Positions 7,744 through 15,310 of a DNA stretch of 64,000 nt are shown one piece after another. The notes under the pieces are model-generated. The model was not told the origin of the DNA. It made no database searches and was given only the letters and a program-made list of their open reading frames with translations. The first letter of the stretch is position 1; every line of letters starts with the position of its first letter. The stretch covers positions 1 through 64,000 of the forward strand of contig JAGFZV010000001.1 in NCBI GenBank assembly GCA_017889545.1, read 5' to 3'. This stretch comes from Bacillota bacterium (GTDB taxonomy: Bacteria > Bacillota > Negativicutes > CTSoil-072). The translations under genes were made by a program, and so were the position numbers.

Positions 7744-9099
7744 TCACTCCACAATTTTCGCCGTCAAAAAGATCACAATCTCCGTTTCGTCGTTGGCGGA
7801 GCTCCGGTTATGAAACAGCTTGCCCAACAGCGGCAAATCGCCCAGAAACGGGATCCGGGAAGTATTCTCCACCTCATTTTTGTTCAGCAGGCCGCCGATC
7901 ACGATCGTCTCGCCGTTTTTCATCCGCACTTCGGTTTCGGCCTCCCGGATGGCAATGCGGTAGGCCTTCAAATCCGCAACATACACCGGCGTGCTGACCC
8001 CCGTATACAACGCGGCGCAAATTTGCCCGTCGGCGTCAATTCGCGGCGTATACTGCAGAATAATCCCCGCATCCTTATACTCGGTCGAAGTCGTCGTCGC
8101 CCCGCCGGATACCGTCGTCGCCGCCACCGGAATCTGATCGCCGATATGAATCCGCGCCGCGCGGCCGTTCAATGTCGTGACCTTCGGCTTGGCCAGCAGA
8201 CGCGCATCATTGCGGCTGATCAGCGCATTGATCTGTGCCTGGTACAAAAATTGATACGGCGTCCCGGCCGGACTGCGTCCATACGAAATCGCCCCCATAT
8301 TCGCCGTCACTGCCGCGCCGGCGCCGGAACCGCCCTCAGCAGCATATTGCGGCGTCGCCTGCCAAGTCCACTCCACACCCAGGTTCTTCGCACCCGACTT
8401 GGTTACGGCCAGGACCTGCGCCTCCACCGTCACCTGCCGGTAGGGAACATCGATCCCGGCCACAAGCTTGCGGATCATCGCCGTTTCCTCATCGGAGCCG
8501 TAAAACAAGATCGAATTGCTTTCCAGATCCGCCCGCAAGCGTCCCGCGCCCTGAATGCGTTTGATCGCCTCCGTCTTCACCAGCGCCGGCCCCTGCACCG
8601 TATACGCCACGGATGATGAATTCGCGGCGGCCGTCCCGCCATTGCCGCCAGCGCTGCTGTTTGCACCGCTCTTCTTCCCCTCGTCACTGCCGTCCGCCTT
8701 GCCCTTGCCGGCCACCATCCCCAGCAGGCCGACCACTTCCTCTGCCCGGGCATACTGCAGCCGAATAATCTGCACCGCGTCAAATCCCCGATGCAGCTTC
8801 TCCGGCGACGCGACCACAATCACCGGGCCGACCCGCTGAACTGCCAGACCCTTCGCTTTAGTCACCAGCTCCAACGCCGTATCAAACGGAACCTCCTCAA
8901 GCCGGAGCGTGATTTTCCCCGTCACCGAATCGTCGGCAATAATACTCGTTCCGCCAACCCCGGCCAGCGCCGTCAGCACATCCCGCACCTCGGCATTCGT
9001 GAAAGTCAAGCTTACCGCCGGCGCTTCTTCCGCCCAAACAGCCGGCATGGGCGCCGTCAATAGAAAACCCACTAAAAAAACAACCATTAACCGTCTCAT
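7744..9099 (-). CDS. pilQ: Type IV pilus secretin PilQ
   Basis: Forms the outer-membrane ring through which type IV pili pass. A 23-residue signal peptide ends AVWA. Residues 28-95 form the STN/N0 domain (LTFTNAEVRDVLTALA..), then comes an N1-type ring domain interrupted by a low-complexity Gly/Ser/Asn linker near residues 135-165. The C-terminal secretin domain (about 215-451) includes LLAKPKVTTLNGRAARIHIGDQIPV and the closing GGLLNKNEVENTSRIPFLGDLPLLGKLF. At 451 residues it is shorter than proteobacterial PilQ because it lacks AMIN domains. It is direct evidence for an outer membrane. It follows pilP by 12 bp. Confidence 0.92.
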   Translation of the reverse strand: MRRLMVVFLVGFLLTAPMPAVWAEEAPAVSLTFTNAEVRDVLTALAGVGGTSIIADDSVTGKITLRLEEVPFDTALELVTKAKGLAVQRVGPVIVVASPEKLHRGFDAVQIIRLQYARAEEVVGLLGMVAGKGKADGSDEGKKSGANSSAGGNGGTAAANSSSVAYTVQGPALVKTEAIKRIQGAGRLRADLESNSILFYGSDEETAMIRKLVAGIDVPYRQVTVEAQVLAVTKSGAKNLGVEWTWQATPQYAAEGGSGAGAAVTANMGAISYGRSPAGTPYQFLYQAQINALISRNDARLLAKPKVTTLNGRAARIHIGDQIPVAATTVSGGATTTSTEYKDAGIILQYTPRIDADGQICAALYTGVSTPVYVADLKAYRIAIREAETEVRMKNGETIVIGGLLNKNEVENTSRIPFLGDLPLLGKLFHNRSSANDETEIVIFLTAKIVE

Positions 9100-9111
9100 C
9101 CCTGACGCGCA

Positions 9112-9651
9112 TCACCTTTCCATTGCCAAAACGGTCTTCCCGTCCGGGCCTGATAGTGTAACCGAATCCTTCTCTATCGCGATCACCTCGTACGGCCCCG
9201 CCCGCTCCAGCAACCGGTAGGAACGGCTCTGGCCGCCAACCTGCAGCACGGCCATCCGCTGCCCGCCGCTCGCGGCGATTCCCTGCAGAACAGGCAGCGC
9301 AGCCTTTGCCGCGCGCAATCCATTCGCATCGGCGGCAACCGGAGCAGCAACACCGCTAACGGACCCCGCTGCCGCAGCTTGCGCCTGTCCGTTGACCGCA
9401 GACTCCTGCCGGAACTCCGCCGGCGCAGCAAACGGATCCCGCATCTCCTTAGCTTCACGCTTCTCCGGTACCGGCCGCACAGCCGGCGCCTTGGCCGGCG
9501 CTGCAGACTGGACCTTGCTCACAGCCGGCGGAGCGGACACCGCGCTATTGACATAAAAAATAACGGCGCCTGCCAACAGCAATCCGCCGAAAGCAACCGC
9601 CGCCACATGTTTCTTTTCAATCACAAACTCTTCCACTGTCTTAAACTCCAT
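9112..9651 (-). CDS. PilP-like type IV pilus assembly protein
   Basis: This 179-residue protein has one N-terminal membrane anchor (VAAVAFGGLLLAGAVIFYV) preceded by a short cytoplasmic segment, an Ala/Pro-rich periplasmic linker, the RDPF motif near residue 70 typical of PilP/GspC proteins, and a small C-terminal beta domain (GQSRSYRLLERAGPYEVIAIEKDSVTLSG). PilP-type proteins link the inner-membrane PilN/PilO complex to the secretin. It is the first gene before pilQ. pilM, pilN and pilO are not upstream; the next gene is an unrelated ATPase. Confidence 0.75.
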   Translation of the reverse strand: MEFKTVEEFVIEKKHVAAVAFGGLLLAGAVIFYVNSAVSAPPAVSKVQSAAPAKAPAVRPVPEKREAKEMRDPFAAPAEFRQESAVNGQAQAAAAGSVSGVAAPVAADANGLRAAKAALPVLQGIAASGGQRMAVLQVGGQSRSYRLLERAGPYEVIAIEKDSVTLSGPDGKTVLAMER

Positions 9652-9752
9652 TTGTGTTCATTCCCAACTCCTTTTTACATTTCTGCATTCCTATAAACCC
9701 TTCGGCGCAAAAAATCGATCTCCTTCGCGCTTCCAAAGAAAATTCCAAGAAA

Positions 9753-9773
9753 TCAGAACCGTCCCCTTAACCG
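9753..9773. repeat. Single arm of GGGGACGG repeat (type B)
   Basis: TCAGAACCGTCCCCTTAACC matches one arm of the palindrome at 22878-22944 with one change. It lies between the stop of the AAA_14 ATPase and the pilP start. Confidence 0.65.
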
Positions 9774-9778
9774 CGCCC

Positions 9779-11086
9779 TCACTGTACAATTTCGCTCAAC
9801 CTATTGATCGCATAGAGCGGCACATTGGTTAGCCAATCCTCTTTTTTGTAATCGGACATGGACGTTCTTACGGCATTTTTCGGTTTATATTTCAAACAAT
9901 AGTTTTTAAGGCTCTTGGCCTGCAAATTCTCCGTCGCTTTTACCTCAAGAGGGACAACATCACTGCCATGCTGGAATAGAAAATCGATTTCCCCTGTAGA
10001 TTTCTCTGCCGACCAGTAATACGGCTGAATTTCACTGTTTGTTAATAATTGCTGCAGAACATACTGCTCGGTTAAAGCGCCTTTAAACTCCTCAAAGATT
10101 TTGTTCCCTTCAAGTAGTGATTTTAGGTCCAGACCGCTCATAGCAGAGAGTAAGCCAACATCCAGCACAAACAGCTTAAAAGCATTAAAATCCTGATAAG
10201 CCATTAGGGGCATATCGGGTTTTGATACACGAGCAACCTTATATACCAATCCACAATCAATCAGCCACGTCAAAGCAAGTTCATATTCTCTCGCCCTTGC
10301 GCCCTGCCTGATCAACCCGTATATAAACTTGCGATTTTCCTTGGCAAGCTGTACAGGAATAGAACCCCATAACATTCGAATGCGCGGCACTGTTTCATTA
10401 GGCGCATGCTTTGAAAAATCCTGCTCATATGCCATCAGTATCTGCTTTTGCACTTCCCGGGCAGCCATAAAATCGTGATTGACAATAAAGTTCGCTACTA
10501 CCTCAGGCATTCCGCCAATATAATAATATTGTTTCAACAGGTCAATATATTTCCCCTTAAAACTCGTGATCATTCCGAAGTCATTTGATTTCAAAAGGTC
10601 AACAAGATTACCATTTCCTACTGCATTCATAAACTCCAAAAAATCAAGCGGATACAGCGTCATAAAATCTACCTTACCGACTGGAAAAGAGGTGCCTGGG
10701 TGCAGCGCAACACCAAGCAAACTGCCTGCGGCAATGATATGATATTCCGGCGCATTTTCACAAAAATATTTGAGTGAGGTTAATGCCCGCGGAACTTCCT
10801 GCACTTCATCAAACAGGATCAGTGTGTTTTCGGCTTCAATCGGTATGCCGGTTTCAATTTGCAGAGCAGTAATGATCCTTTTTGTATCAATGTTGCCTTG
10901 GAAAAGAGTTTCCATTCTTTCATTATTATCAAAATTTATATAGGCGCATTTCTCATAATGTGTTCTACCGAACTCACGCATAAGCCAAGTTTTGCCAACC
11001 TGTCTGGCGCCTCTCAGAACCAAGGGTTTTCTACGCGAACTGTCTTTCCATTTTATTAAATCATTCATAGCAGTTCTGATCATCAT
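9779..11086 (-). CDS. AAA_14/DUF4143 ATPase (copy 1)
   Basis: This 435-residue protein has an N-terminal AAA_14 ATPase: Walker A GARQVGKTWL near residue 26, Walker B ILFDEVQEV, sensor region IIAAGSLLG. The C-terminal DUF4143 domain has nuclease-like features (GEIDFLFQHGSDVVPLEVKA, a D-x(n)-E-x-K pattern). The family is widespread in accessory DNA and its function is unproven. It is about the same length as the paralogue at 19057-20349 and clearly related, but not a recent copy. RBS AGAGGTG precedes tandem ATGs at 11086 and 11083. Its promoter carries palindromes, which suggests self-repression. Confidence 0.87.
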   Translation of the reverse strand: MMIRTAMNDLIKWKDSSRRKPLVLRGARQVGKTWLMREFGRTHYEKCAYINFDNNERMETLFQGNIDTKRIITALQIETGIPIEAENTLILFDEVQEVPRALTSLKYFCENAPEYHIIAAGSLLGVALHPGTSFPVGKVDFMTLYPLDFLEFMNAVGNGNLVDLLKSNDFGMITSFKGKYIDLLKQYYYIGGMPEVVANFIVNHDFMAAREVQKQILMAYEQDFSKHAPNETVPRIRMLWGSIPVQLAKENRKFIYGLIRQGARAREYELALTWLIDCGLVYKVARVSKPDMPLMAYQDFNAFKLFVLDVGLLSAMSGLDLKSLLEGNKIFEEFKGALTEQYVLQQLLTNSEIQPYYWSAEKSTGEIDFLFQHGSDVVPLEVKATENLQAKSLKNYCLKYKPKNAVRTSMSDYKKEDWLTNVPLYAINRLSEIVQ

Positions 11087-11094
11087 AACACCTC

Positions 11095-11182
11095 TTAGGA
11101 AACAGCTTTCCTAAATTATAGCGCCGTGAATCACATAAGTCAAACGACTTTTTGTATTTTCATCACGTAAGTCGATCGACTT
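11095..11182 (-). promoter_or_regulatory. Promoter and paired operators of AAA_14 copy 1
   Basis: On the minus strand TTGACT (11138-11143), exactly 17 bp, TATAAT (11115-11120). A perfect palindrome TTAGGAAA-CAGC-TTTCCTAA (11095-11114) covers the start-point region. AAGTCAAACGACTT (11137-11150) overlaps the -35 box, and the perfect palindrome AAGTCGATCGACTT (11169-11182) lies 32 bp further out, each inside a 26-bp direct repeat. Confidence 0.7.
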
Positions 11183-11214
11183 TTTGTTCTGATTTCCCAA
11201 TATCCAATTTCATA

Positions 11215-11338
11215 CAGGCTGTTCAAAAAGGTTAAGATGCAAGGAACAGCGAGGATTGCGCTGCGATGCGTACTGAAGCGTACGCGAGCAAGCAAACGCA
11301 GATGTGACACAGCAGGTTGGCCTTTTTCAACAGCCTGT
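11215..11338. repeat. Complete MITE-like element, about 124 bp
   Basis: CAGGCTGTTCAAAAAGG at the left end is the inverted complement of CCTTTTTCAACAGCCTG at the right end with one mismatch. The interior matches the 125-bp repeat at 4793-5073 in reverse orientation (TGCAAGGAACAGCGAGG, GCGTACGCGAGCAAGC, TGACACAGCAG). It carries no open frame. The right end supplies the last codons and the TGA of pgi. Confidence 0.8.
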
Positions 11339-12808
11339 CCTTACCCTTCTCTGCTCCTGCAGCAGCGGCCCGAGGATTTTCTTGTACGCTTCCACGCCCG
11401 GCTGATCAAACGCGTCCACTCCTGCCAGTTCCCCTTCATAGGCAATCGACAAAGCCAGGATATACAGCAATTCGCCCAGGTGAAACGCATTCATCTCCGG
11501 CAGATGAAACGTCGCCGTCAACCGTCCGTCCGCGGCCAGAGCCGTCGCATTCGAAGCCAGCGCCGCATCCAGCGCGCGGCTCATCGGCAGACCGGAGATC
11601 TCCGTCAGCTTAGGCACCGCCGGAAACAGATCCGGAATCAGCGGATCCTCGGCCCAGCGGTCCACCTGAACAAACTGGACCACCTTGTCGCGCGGCCCAT
11701 CCTGATGAAGCTGGGTCTGAGCATGCATATCCGTCGTCCCGACCGCCACGACCGGCGTACGGCCATAGTGCACCTCGCGGCCAGTCCGGTCCAGCCGCTT
11801 GCCCAGCGACTCCGCCAGCAGCTGCACATACCATTCGGCCGTTGACTTCAGATAATCGCCGTATGGCATGAAAATCTCCGTCCGGCAGCCGCACCGCTGG
11901 GCCGCCAGATACTTCAGCGCCGCATTCCACAACGCCGGGTTTCGCCGCACCTCCGGCGTCCGGCACGCCTCATCCATGCTTCGCGCCCCCGCCAGAAACG
12001 CCTCAATATCAAAGCCGACACAAGCCCCCAGCAGCAAACCAACCTCGGAAAACACGCTGAAGCGCCCGCCGACCCCGTCCGGTACTGCAAACACCGGCCA
12101 ATTCCGTTCCTCCGCCAACCGTCCCAGCAGCGTCGGTTCCCCGGCAACCGGCGGTCCGGTTACAACGGCAACCGCAACCTCGATTTGCGGCGCCTGCGCC
12201 TGCAAGGCATCCAGCATCACCATGAACGTCGACATCGTGTCCAGCGTCGCCCCGGATTTGGAAATCACGATCAGCAATACCCGGTACGGCTCGGCATACG
12301 AACCGGAGGCCGCCTTACTCTTCGCCTCCGCCAGCAGCTGCGCCAGCAGCTCGCTCGTTCGGCGCGGATCAATATTATTGCCGCTGAAATAGCACTTTGG
12401 CCAGCCATTGCGGGCTTGTGTATCTTTGCTGTTCCAAAACTCGCCGCACTGCACGTCGAACAACACCTTATTGCCCAGAAACGAACCGCCGATCCCGAAC
12501 GAAACGACCGCATCCGTATGATGGCGCAGCCCCTCGCCAAACGAAAGCAAACGGCGCACCGAAGACGGCGTATTCAAATTGCCCTCTTGCACATAAGGCA
12601 ACTGCGTGAATAACACCAGCTCCGGCGCGCCGTCTTTGGACAGATGACCTTCCACCACACCCGTCGCGCGCATCCGCTCCACCGCAGAATGTGCGGCGGC
12701 CAGCTTGGCAGCGACCGAAGCCACATCTTCTTGGGTCACCCGTCCCGGTCCAAACAAGTTGGAAAAATCGAAAGCAAAGCCCGAATCCAGCCGCAATACA
12801 TTGTCCAT
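11327..12808 (-). CDS. pgi: Glucose-6-phosphate isomerase
   Basis: Interconverts glucose-6-phosphate and fructose-6-phosphate, connecting glycolysis with the mannose, fucose and glucose nucleotide pathways encoded nearby. Motifs include SFGIGGSFLGNK near residue 105, the phosphate-binding ISKSGATLDT near 180, VGGRFSVFSEVG near 245, and MHAQTQLHQDGP. I chose the ATG at 12808 (493 residues) because AGGAGGCGG precedes it; an in-frame ATG at 12826 has no site. The last four residues (RTGC) and the stop codon lie inside the MITE-like element, so the natural C-terminus was probably slightly altered by its insertion. Confidence 0.9.
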   Translation of the reverse strand: MDNVLRLDSGFAFDFSNLFGPGRVTQEDVASVAAKLAAAHSAVERMRATGVVEGHLSKDGAPELVLFTQLPYVQEGNLNTPSSVRRLLSFGEGLRHHTDAVVSFGIGGSFLGNKVLFDVQCGEFWNSKDTQARNGWPKCYFSGNNIDPRRTSELLAQLLAEAKSKAASGSYAEPYRVLLIVISKSGATLDTMSTFMVMLDALQAQAPQIEVAVAVVTGPPVAGEPTLLGRLAEERNWPVFAVPDGVGGRFSVFSEVGLLLGACVGFDIEAFLAGARSMDEACRTPEVRRNPALWNAALKYLAAQRCGCRTEIFMPYGDYLKSTAEWYVQLLAESLGKRLDRTGREVHYGRTPVVAVGTTDMHAQTQLHQDGPRDKVVQFVQVDRWAEDPLIPDLFPAVPKLTEISGLPMSRALDAALASNATALAADGRLTATFHLPEMNAFHLGELLYILALSIAYEGELAGVDAFDQPGVEAYKKILGPLLQEQRRVRTGC

Positions 12809-12882
12809 AACTACCGCCTCCTGCATGTTGTATAGTCACTCTCGTTCCGGTCAATCGGAAGGGAAAAGACTTCTCACATAAA

Positions 12883-13292
12883 TTACGGTTCGATTTTTGT
12901 AAGTTCTGCAAATTTTTTGAAATGCTTGTCAAACGTATAAATTTCTTTAATCCCCTTAGCAATGAGTTGCGCGGCCATAAAAGCGTCCGTCCAGTCCACA
13001 TTTTTTTCAACATAGTAATCAAGCGCAATGAGAGCCTGAGATTTGTTCGCGAACTGCAGCCCTTTCAATTCAATAATACGAGTCATCGCAAGCCGTATAT
13101 CTTTTCTCGGCAGTTTGTAATATTTTTCAAGCGTCCAAAAGACATCAGCAAGAGTGATCTCTGCTAAAAAAACAAGTTCCCTGCCATCTTGAACTTTATC
13201 CAGTAATTTTCACAGCGTTCCGCTTGCTCGGGAAGATCGTTCGTTAAAAATCGAAGCAGAATATTTGCATCCAATCCCTTAATTTTTCCCAA
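12883..13292 (-). pseudogene. PIN-domain (VapC-type) toxin, frameshifted
   Basis: Two frames together give one PIN-domain protein. The first begins at a TTG overlapping the antitoxin end and reads GKIKGLDANILLRFLTNDLPEQAERCEN, the usual PIN N-terminus with its first catalytic Asp. The second continues KLLDKVQDGRELVFLAEITLADVFW in the next frame and ends with VDWTDAFMAAQLIAKGIKEIYTFDKHF, carrying the last acidic residues. A one-base deletion in the A-run near 13203-13212 separates them. Joined, they would be about 135 residues, normal for VapC. As read here the toxin is dead unless the frameshift is a sequencing error or is bypassed. Confidence 0.75.
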
Positions 13293-13527
13293 TTCGCTCA
13301 CGCGCAACCTCTCCCATCACGTGTTCCCGGATCTCATTAAAATCCTGTTCCCCTTTGACTTTCACAATCCCGCGCAAAGACGACAGACTTTTTGTTTCGG
13401 GAATCAGACGGATTTCTTCACCGTCAATGGAAATTCGCATATACGTTCCTTTAACGATATTGAGTTTTTTGCGGATTTCGGCAGGTAAAGTTAATTGCCC
13501 CTTTTCCGATACTTTTGCAACCGTCAT
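13279..13527 (-). CDS. AbrB/MazE-type antitoxin
   Basis: This 82-residue protein has an AbrB/SpoVT swapped-hairpin DNA-binding domain (VAKVSEKGQLTLPAEIRKKLNIVKGTYMRISIDGEEIRLIP) and a C-terminal toxin-binding tail. I chose the ATG at 13527 because AGAGGTG precedes it. Its reading frame is intact while the PIN toxin downstream is frameshifted. The genes overlap by 14 bp in antitoxin-first order. It probably represses its own promoter through CTTACTT motifs. Confidence 0.85.
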   Translation of the reverse strand: MTVAKVSEKGQLTLPAEIRKKLNIVKGTYMRISIDGEEIRLIPETKSLSSLRGIVKVKGEQDFNEIREHVMGEVARERIGKN

Positions 13528-13572
13528 ACGAAGCACCTCTTTTCTTACTTACGATATGCATTCCTTACTTTT

Positions 13573-13602
13573 ATTATATGATAGGAATTTATAATAAGTA
13601 AA
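13573..13602 (-). promoter_or_regulatory. Promoter of the AbrB/PIN locus
   Basis: On the minus strand TTTACT (13597-13602), 18 bp, perfect TATAAT (13573-13578). Between it and the gene are CTTACTT motifs (near 13544 and 13564) resembling the palindrome of the other AbrB-type locus at 15238-15255. Confidence 0.6.
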
Positions 13603-13606
13603 CGTT

Positions 13607-14575
13607 TTACCTCGTTTCCCACACCCATGCGCTTCGAAGGATCCGATCCAGACTGCTGTACACCGGCTTCCAGTCCAGTTCCTGCCGGATACGGGCCGCC
13701 GACGCCACCAGCACCGCCGGATCGCCGGACCGCCGGGCCGCCTCGCGCACCGGAAAATCGATGCCTGTAATTTCCTTGGCCTTTTCGATCACTTCCTGAA
13801 CGCTAAATCCGGTTTCCGAGCCCAGATTGTAGACTTTCGGCGCGCCGCCGCCCGCCAGATGCTTCAACGCCAGTACATGCGCCGCTGCCAGATCCGTCAC
13901 GTGAATATAGTCGCGGACGCAGGTCCCGTCGGCAGTCGGATAATCCGTCCCATATATGTCAATCTGAGGCCGCCGCCCATGTGCCGTTTGCAAAATCAGC
14001 GGAATAAGGTGCGTCTCCGGATTGTGATCCTCGCCGATCCCGCCGCCGGCCAGCGCCCCCGCTGCATTGAAATAGCGCAGCGACACATAGCGCAAATCAT
14101 AAGCCGCGGCAAAGTCCTTCAGCATTCCCTCGATCACCAGTTTCGTCCGGCCATACACATTGGTCGGCGCCAGCGGCATTTCCTCCGTAATCGGCCACGC
14201 TTCCGGTTCCCCGTACACCGCCGCCGTCGACGAAAACACCATCTGCTTCACGCCGCACTCCTGCATCGTTTCCAGCAGCGACAGCGTCCCGGCCACATTG
14301 TTGCGATAATATTTTGCCGGCTGCGTCATCGACTCGCCGACCAAACTCGAAGCGGCAAAATGCACGACCGCTTCTACCTCATAGTTCCGCAGCACTTCCG
14401 TCAGCACCAGCCGGTCCGCAATATCCGCCTTAATCAACGGAACATCCTGAGGAACCGCCCAACCATGTCCGGTCGACAAATTATCGTACACCGCCACCTT
14501 GTGGCCCGTCTTCAGCAATTCCTGCACCGTGTGCGACCCAATATACCCCGCGCCGCCTGTCACTAATACTGTCAA
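13607..14575 (-). CDS. galE: UDP-glucose 4-epimerase
   Basis: Interconverts UDP-glucose and UDP-galactose using bound NAD. It is an extended short-chain dehydrogenase of 322 residues: GGAGYIGSHT Rossmann motif at residue 7, catalytic YGRTK near 150 with the preceding SSTAAVYG serine, and the GGGIGEDHNPETHLIPL substrate loop. The start codon is TTG at 14575, supported by AGGAGGGG seven bases upstream and by the conserved N-terminus beginning directly there. It uses UDP-glucose made by galU nearby. The toxin-antitoxin pair between galE and galU breaks what looks like an original sugar-nucleotide cluster. Confidence 0.93.
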   Translation of the reverse strand: MTVLVTGGAGYIGSHTVQELLKTGHKVAVYDNLSTGHGWAVPQDVPLIKADIADRLVLTEVLRNYEVEAVVHFAASSLVGESMTQPAKYYRNNVAGTLSLLETMQECGVKQMVFSSTAAVYGEPEAWPITEEMPLAPTNVYGRTKLVIEGMLKDFAAAYDLRYVSLRYFNAAGALAGGGIGEDHNPETHLIPLILQTAHGRRPQIDIYGTDYPTADGTCVRDYIHVTDLAAAHVLALKHLAGGGAPKVYNLGSETGFSVQEVIEKAKEITGIDFPVREAARRSGDPAVLVASAARIRQELDWKPVYSSLDRILRSAWVWETR

Positions 14576-14601
14576 TTGAACCCCTCCTGAATCACCCTGA
14601 T

Positions 14602-14886
14602 CTATCTTAACCTCTTCTTTAATTCTTCATAGAAATTCTCCCTGGTTCCAATCAGCATCACGACAATGATCTGTTCCTGTTCTTTAATCTGGTATGCAAT
14701 ACGATAGTCTATGCCTTTAATTTTCACATGCCAGGAATAAATAGCGATCAAATCACCTTTTAGTATTTCCCCCTTGCGAGGACTCTCAGCAATTTTTTCT
14801 AACGTATAAACAATTCTTGTTCGTATATGGTCGTCGAATTTTTTCAATTGCCGGGCCGCCATATGCAGAACAACCAGTTCATACAT
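14602..14886 (-). CDS. RelE-type toxin
   Basis: This 94-residue protein has the RelE fold pattern: VLHMAARQLKKFDDHIRTRIVYTLEKI helices, KGDLIAIYSWHVKIKGIDYRIAYQI strands and a C-terminal VVMLIGTRENFYEELKKRL closely similar to the toxin at 7183-7467. It overlaps the antitoxin by 8 bp. It is probably an mRNA interferase acting with the ribosome. Pairing a RelE toxin with an AbrB-fold antitoxin is a less common combination. Confidence 0.83.
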   Translation of the reverse strand: MYELVVLHMAARQLKKFDDHIRTRIVYTLEKIAESPRKGEILKGDLIAIYSWHVKIKGIDYRIAYQIKEQEQIIVVMLIGTRENFYEELKKRLR

Positions 14887-15217
14887 TTTTTTTGTTCCGC
14901 TTTAAATCGGCTATAGTAACGTATTGCTTGCTCTTATACTCTTCTTCCGCTTCCATCACCAGTGAATCTACCGTTTTATTGAAAGCGGTCTGATATTCCC
15001 GAAGCGTTTCTGCGCTTACCTCCCTGCCATCGCGAAGAATATCCGCTAAAAGCAAGTCTTTGAATTCATCCGCTGCCGTGCGCGGCTTGAGAATAATTTG
15101 CTCTCCGTCAACAACTACCTGTATTCTGCTCCCAGTTGTTAATTTGAATTTTTCCCGGACCTCTTTCGGCAAAACAAATTGTCCTTTGGAGCTCATCACA
15201 ACATCGTATTGTTTCAT
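14879..15217 (-). CDS. AbrB-fold antitoxin
   Basis: This 112-residue protein has an N-terminal AbrB/SpoVT domain (YDVVMSSKGQFVLPKEVREKFKLTTGSRIQVVVDGEQIILKPR) and a long charged helical tail that would bind the RelE toxin. The start at 15217 is set by GGGAGGCG; the frame is open further upstream but that part overlaps the promoter. An 18-bp perfect palindrome at the transcription start is its probable operator. Confidence 0.83.
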   Translation of the reverse strand: MKQYDVVMSSKGQFVLPKEVREKFKLTTGSRIQVVVDGEQIILKPRTAADEFKDLLLADILRDGREVSAETLREYQTAFNKTVDSLVMEAEEEYKSKQYVTIADLKRNKKNV

Positions 15218-15237
15218 AATCGCGCCTCCCAAATAAG

Positions 15238-15286
15238 AAGTAAGAATTCTTACTTTAAGAATACGCTTTTCAAAAAAACCTGTCAA
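15238..15286 (-). promoter_or_regulatory. Promoter and 18-bp operator of RelE/AbrB locus
   Basis: On the minus strand consensus TTGACA (15281-15286), 17 bp, TATTCT (15258-15263). The perfect palindrome AAGTAAGAATTCTTACTT (15238-15255) begins two bases past the -10 box and covers the start point. Confidence 0.8.
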
Positions 15287-15310
15287 GACGGTCAATCGCG
15301 CCCTTATCCC

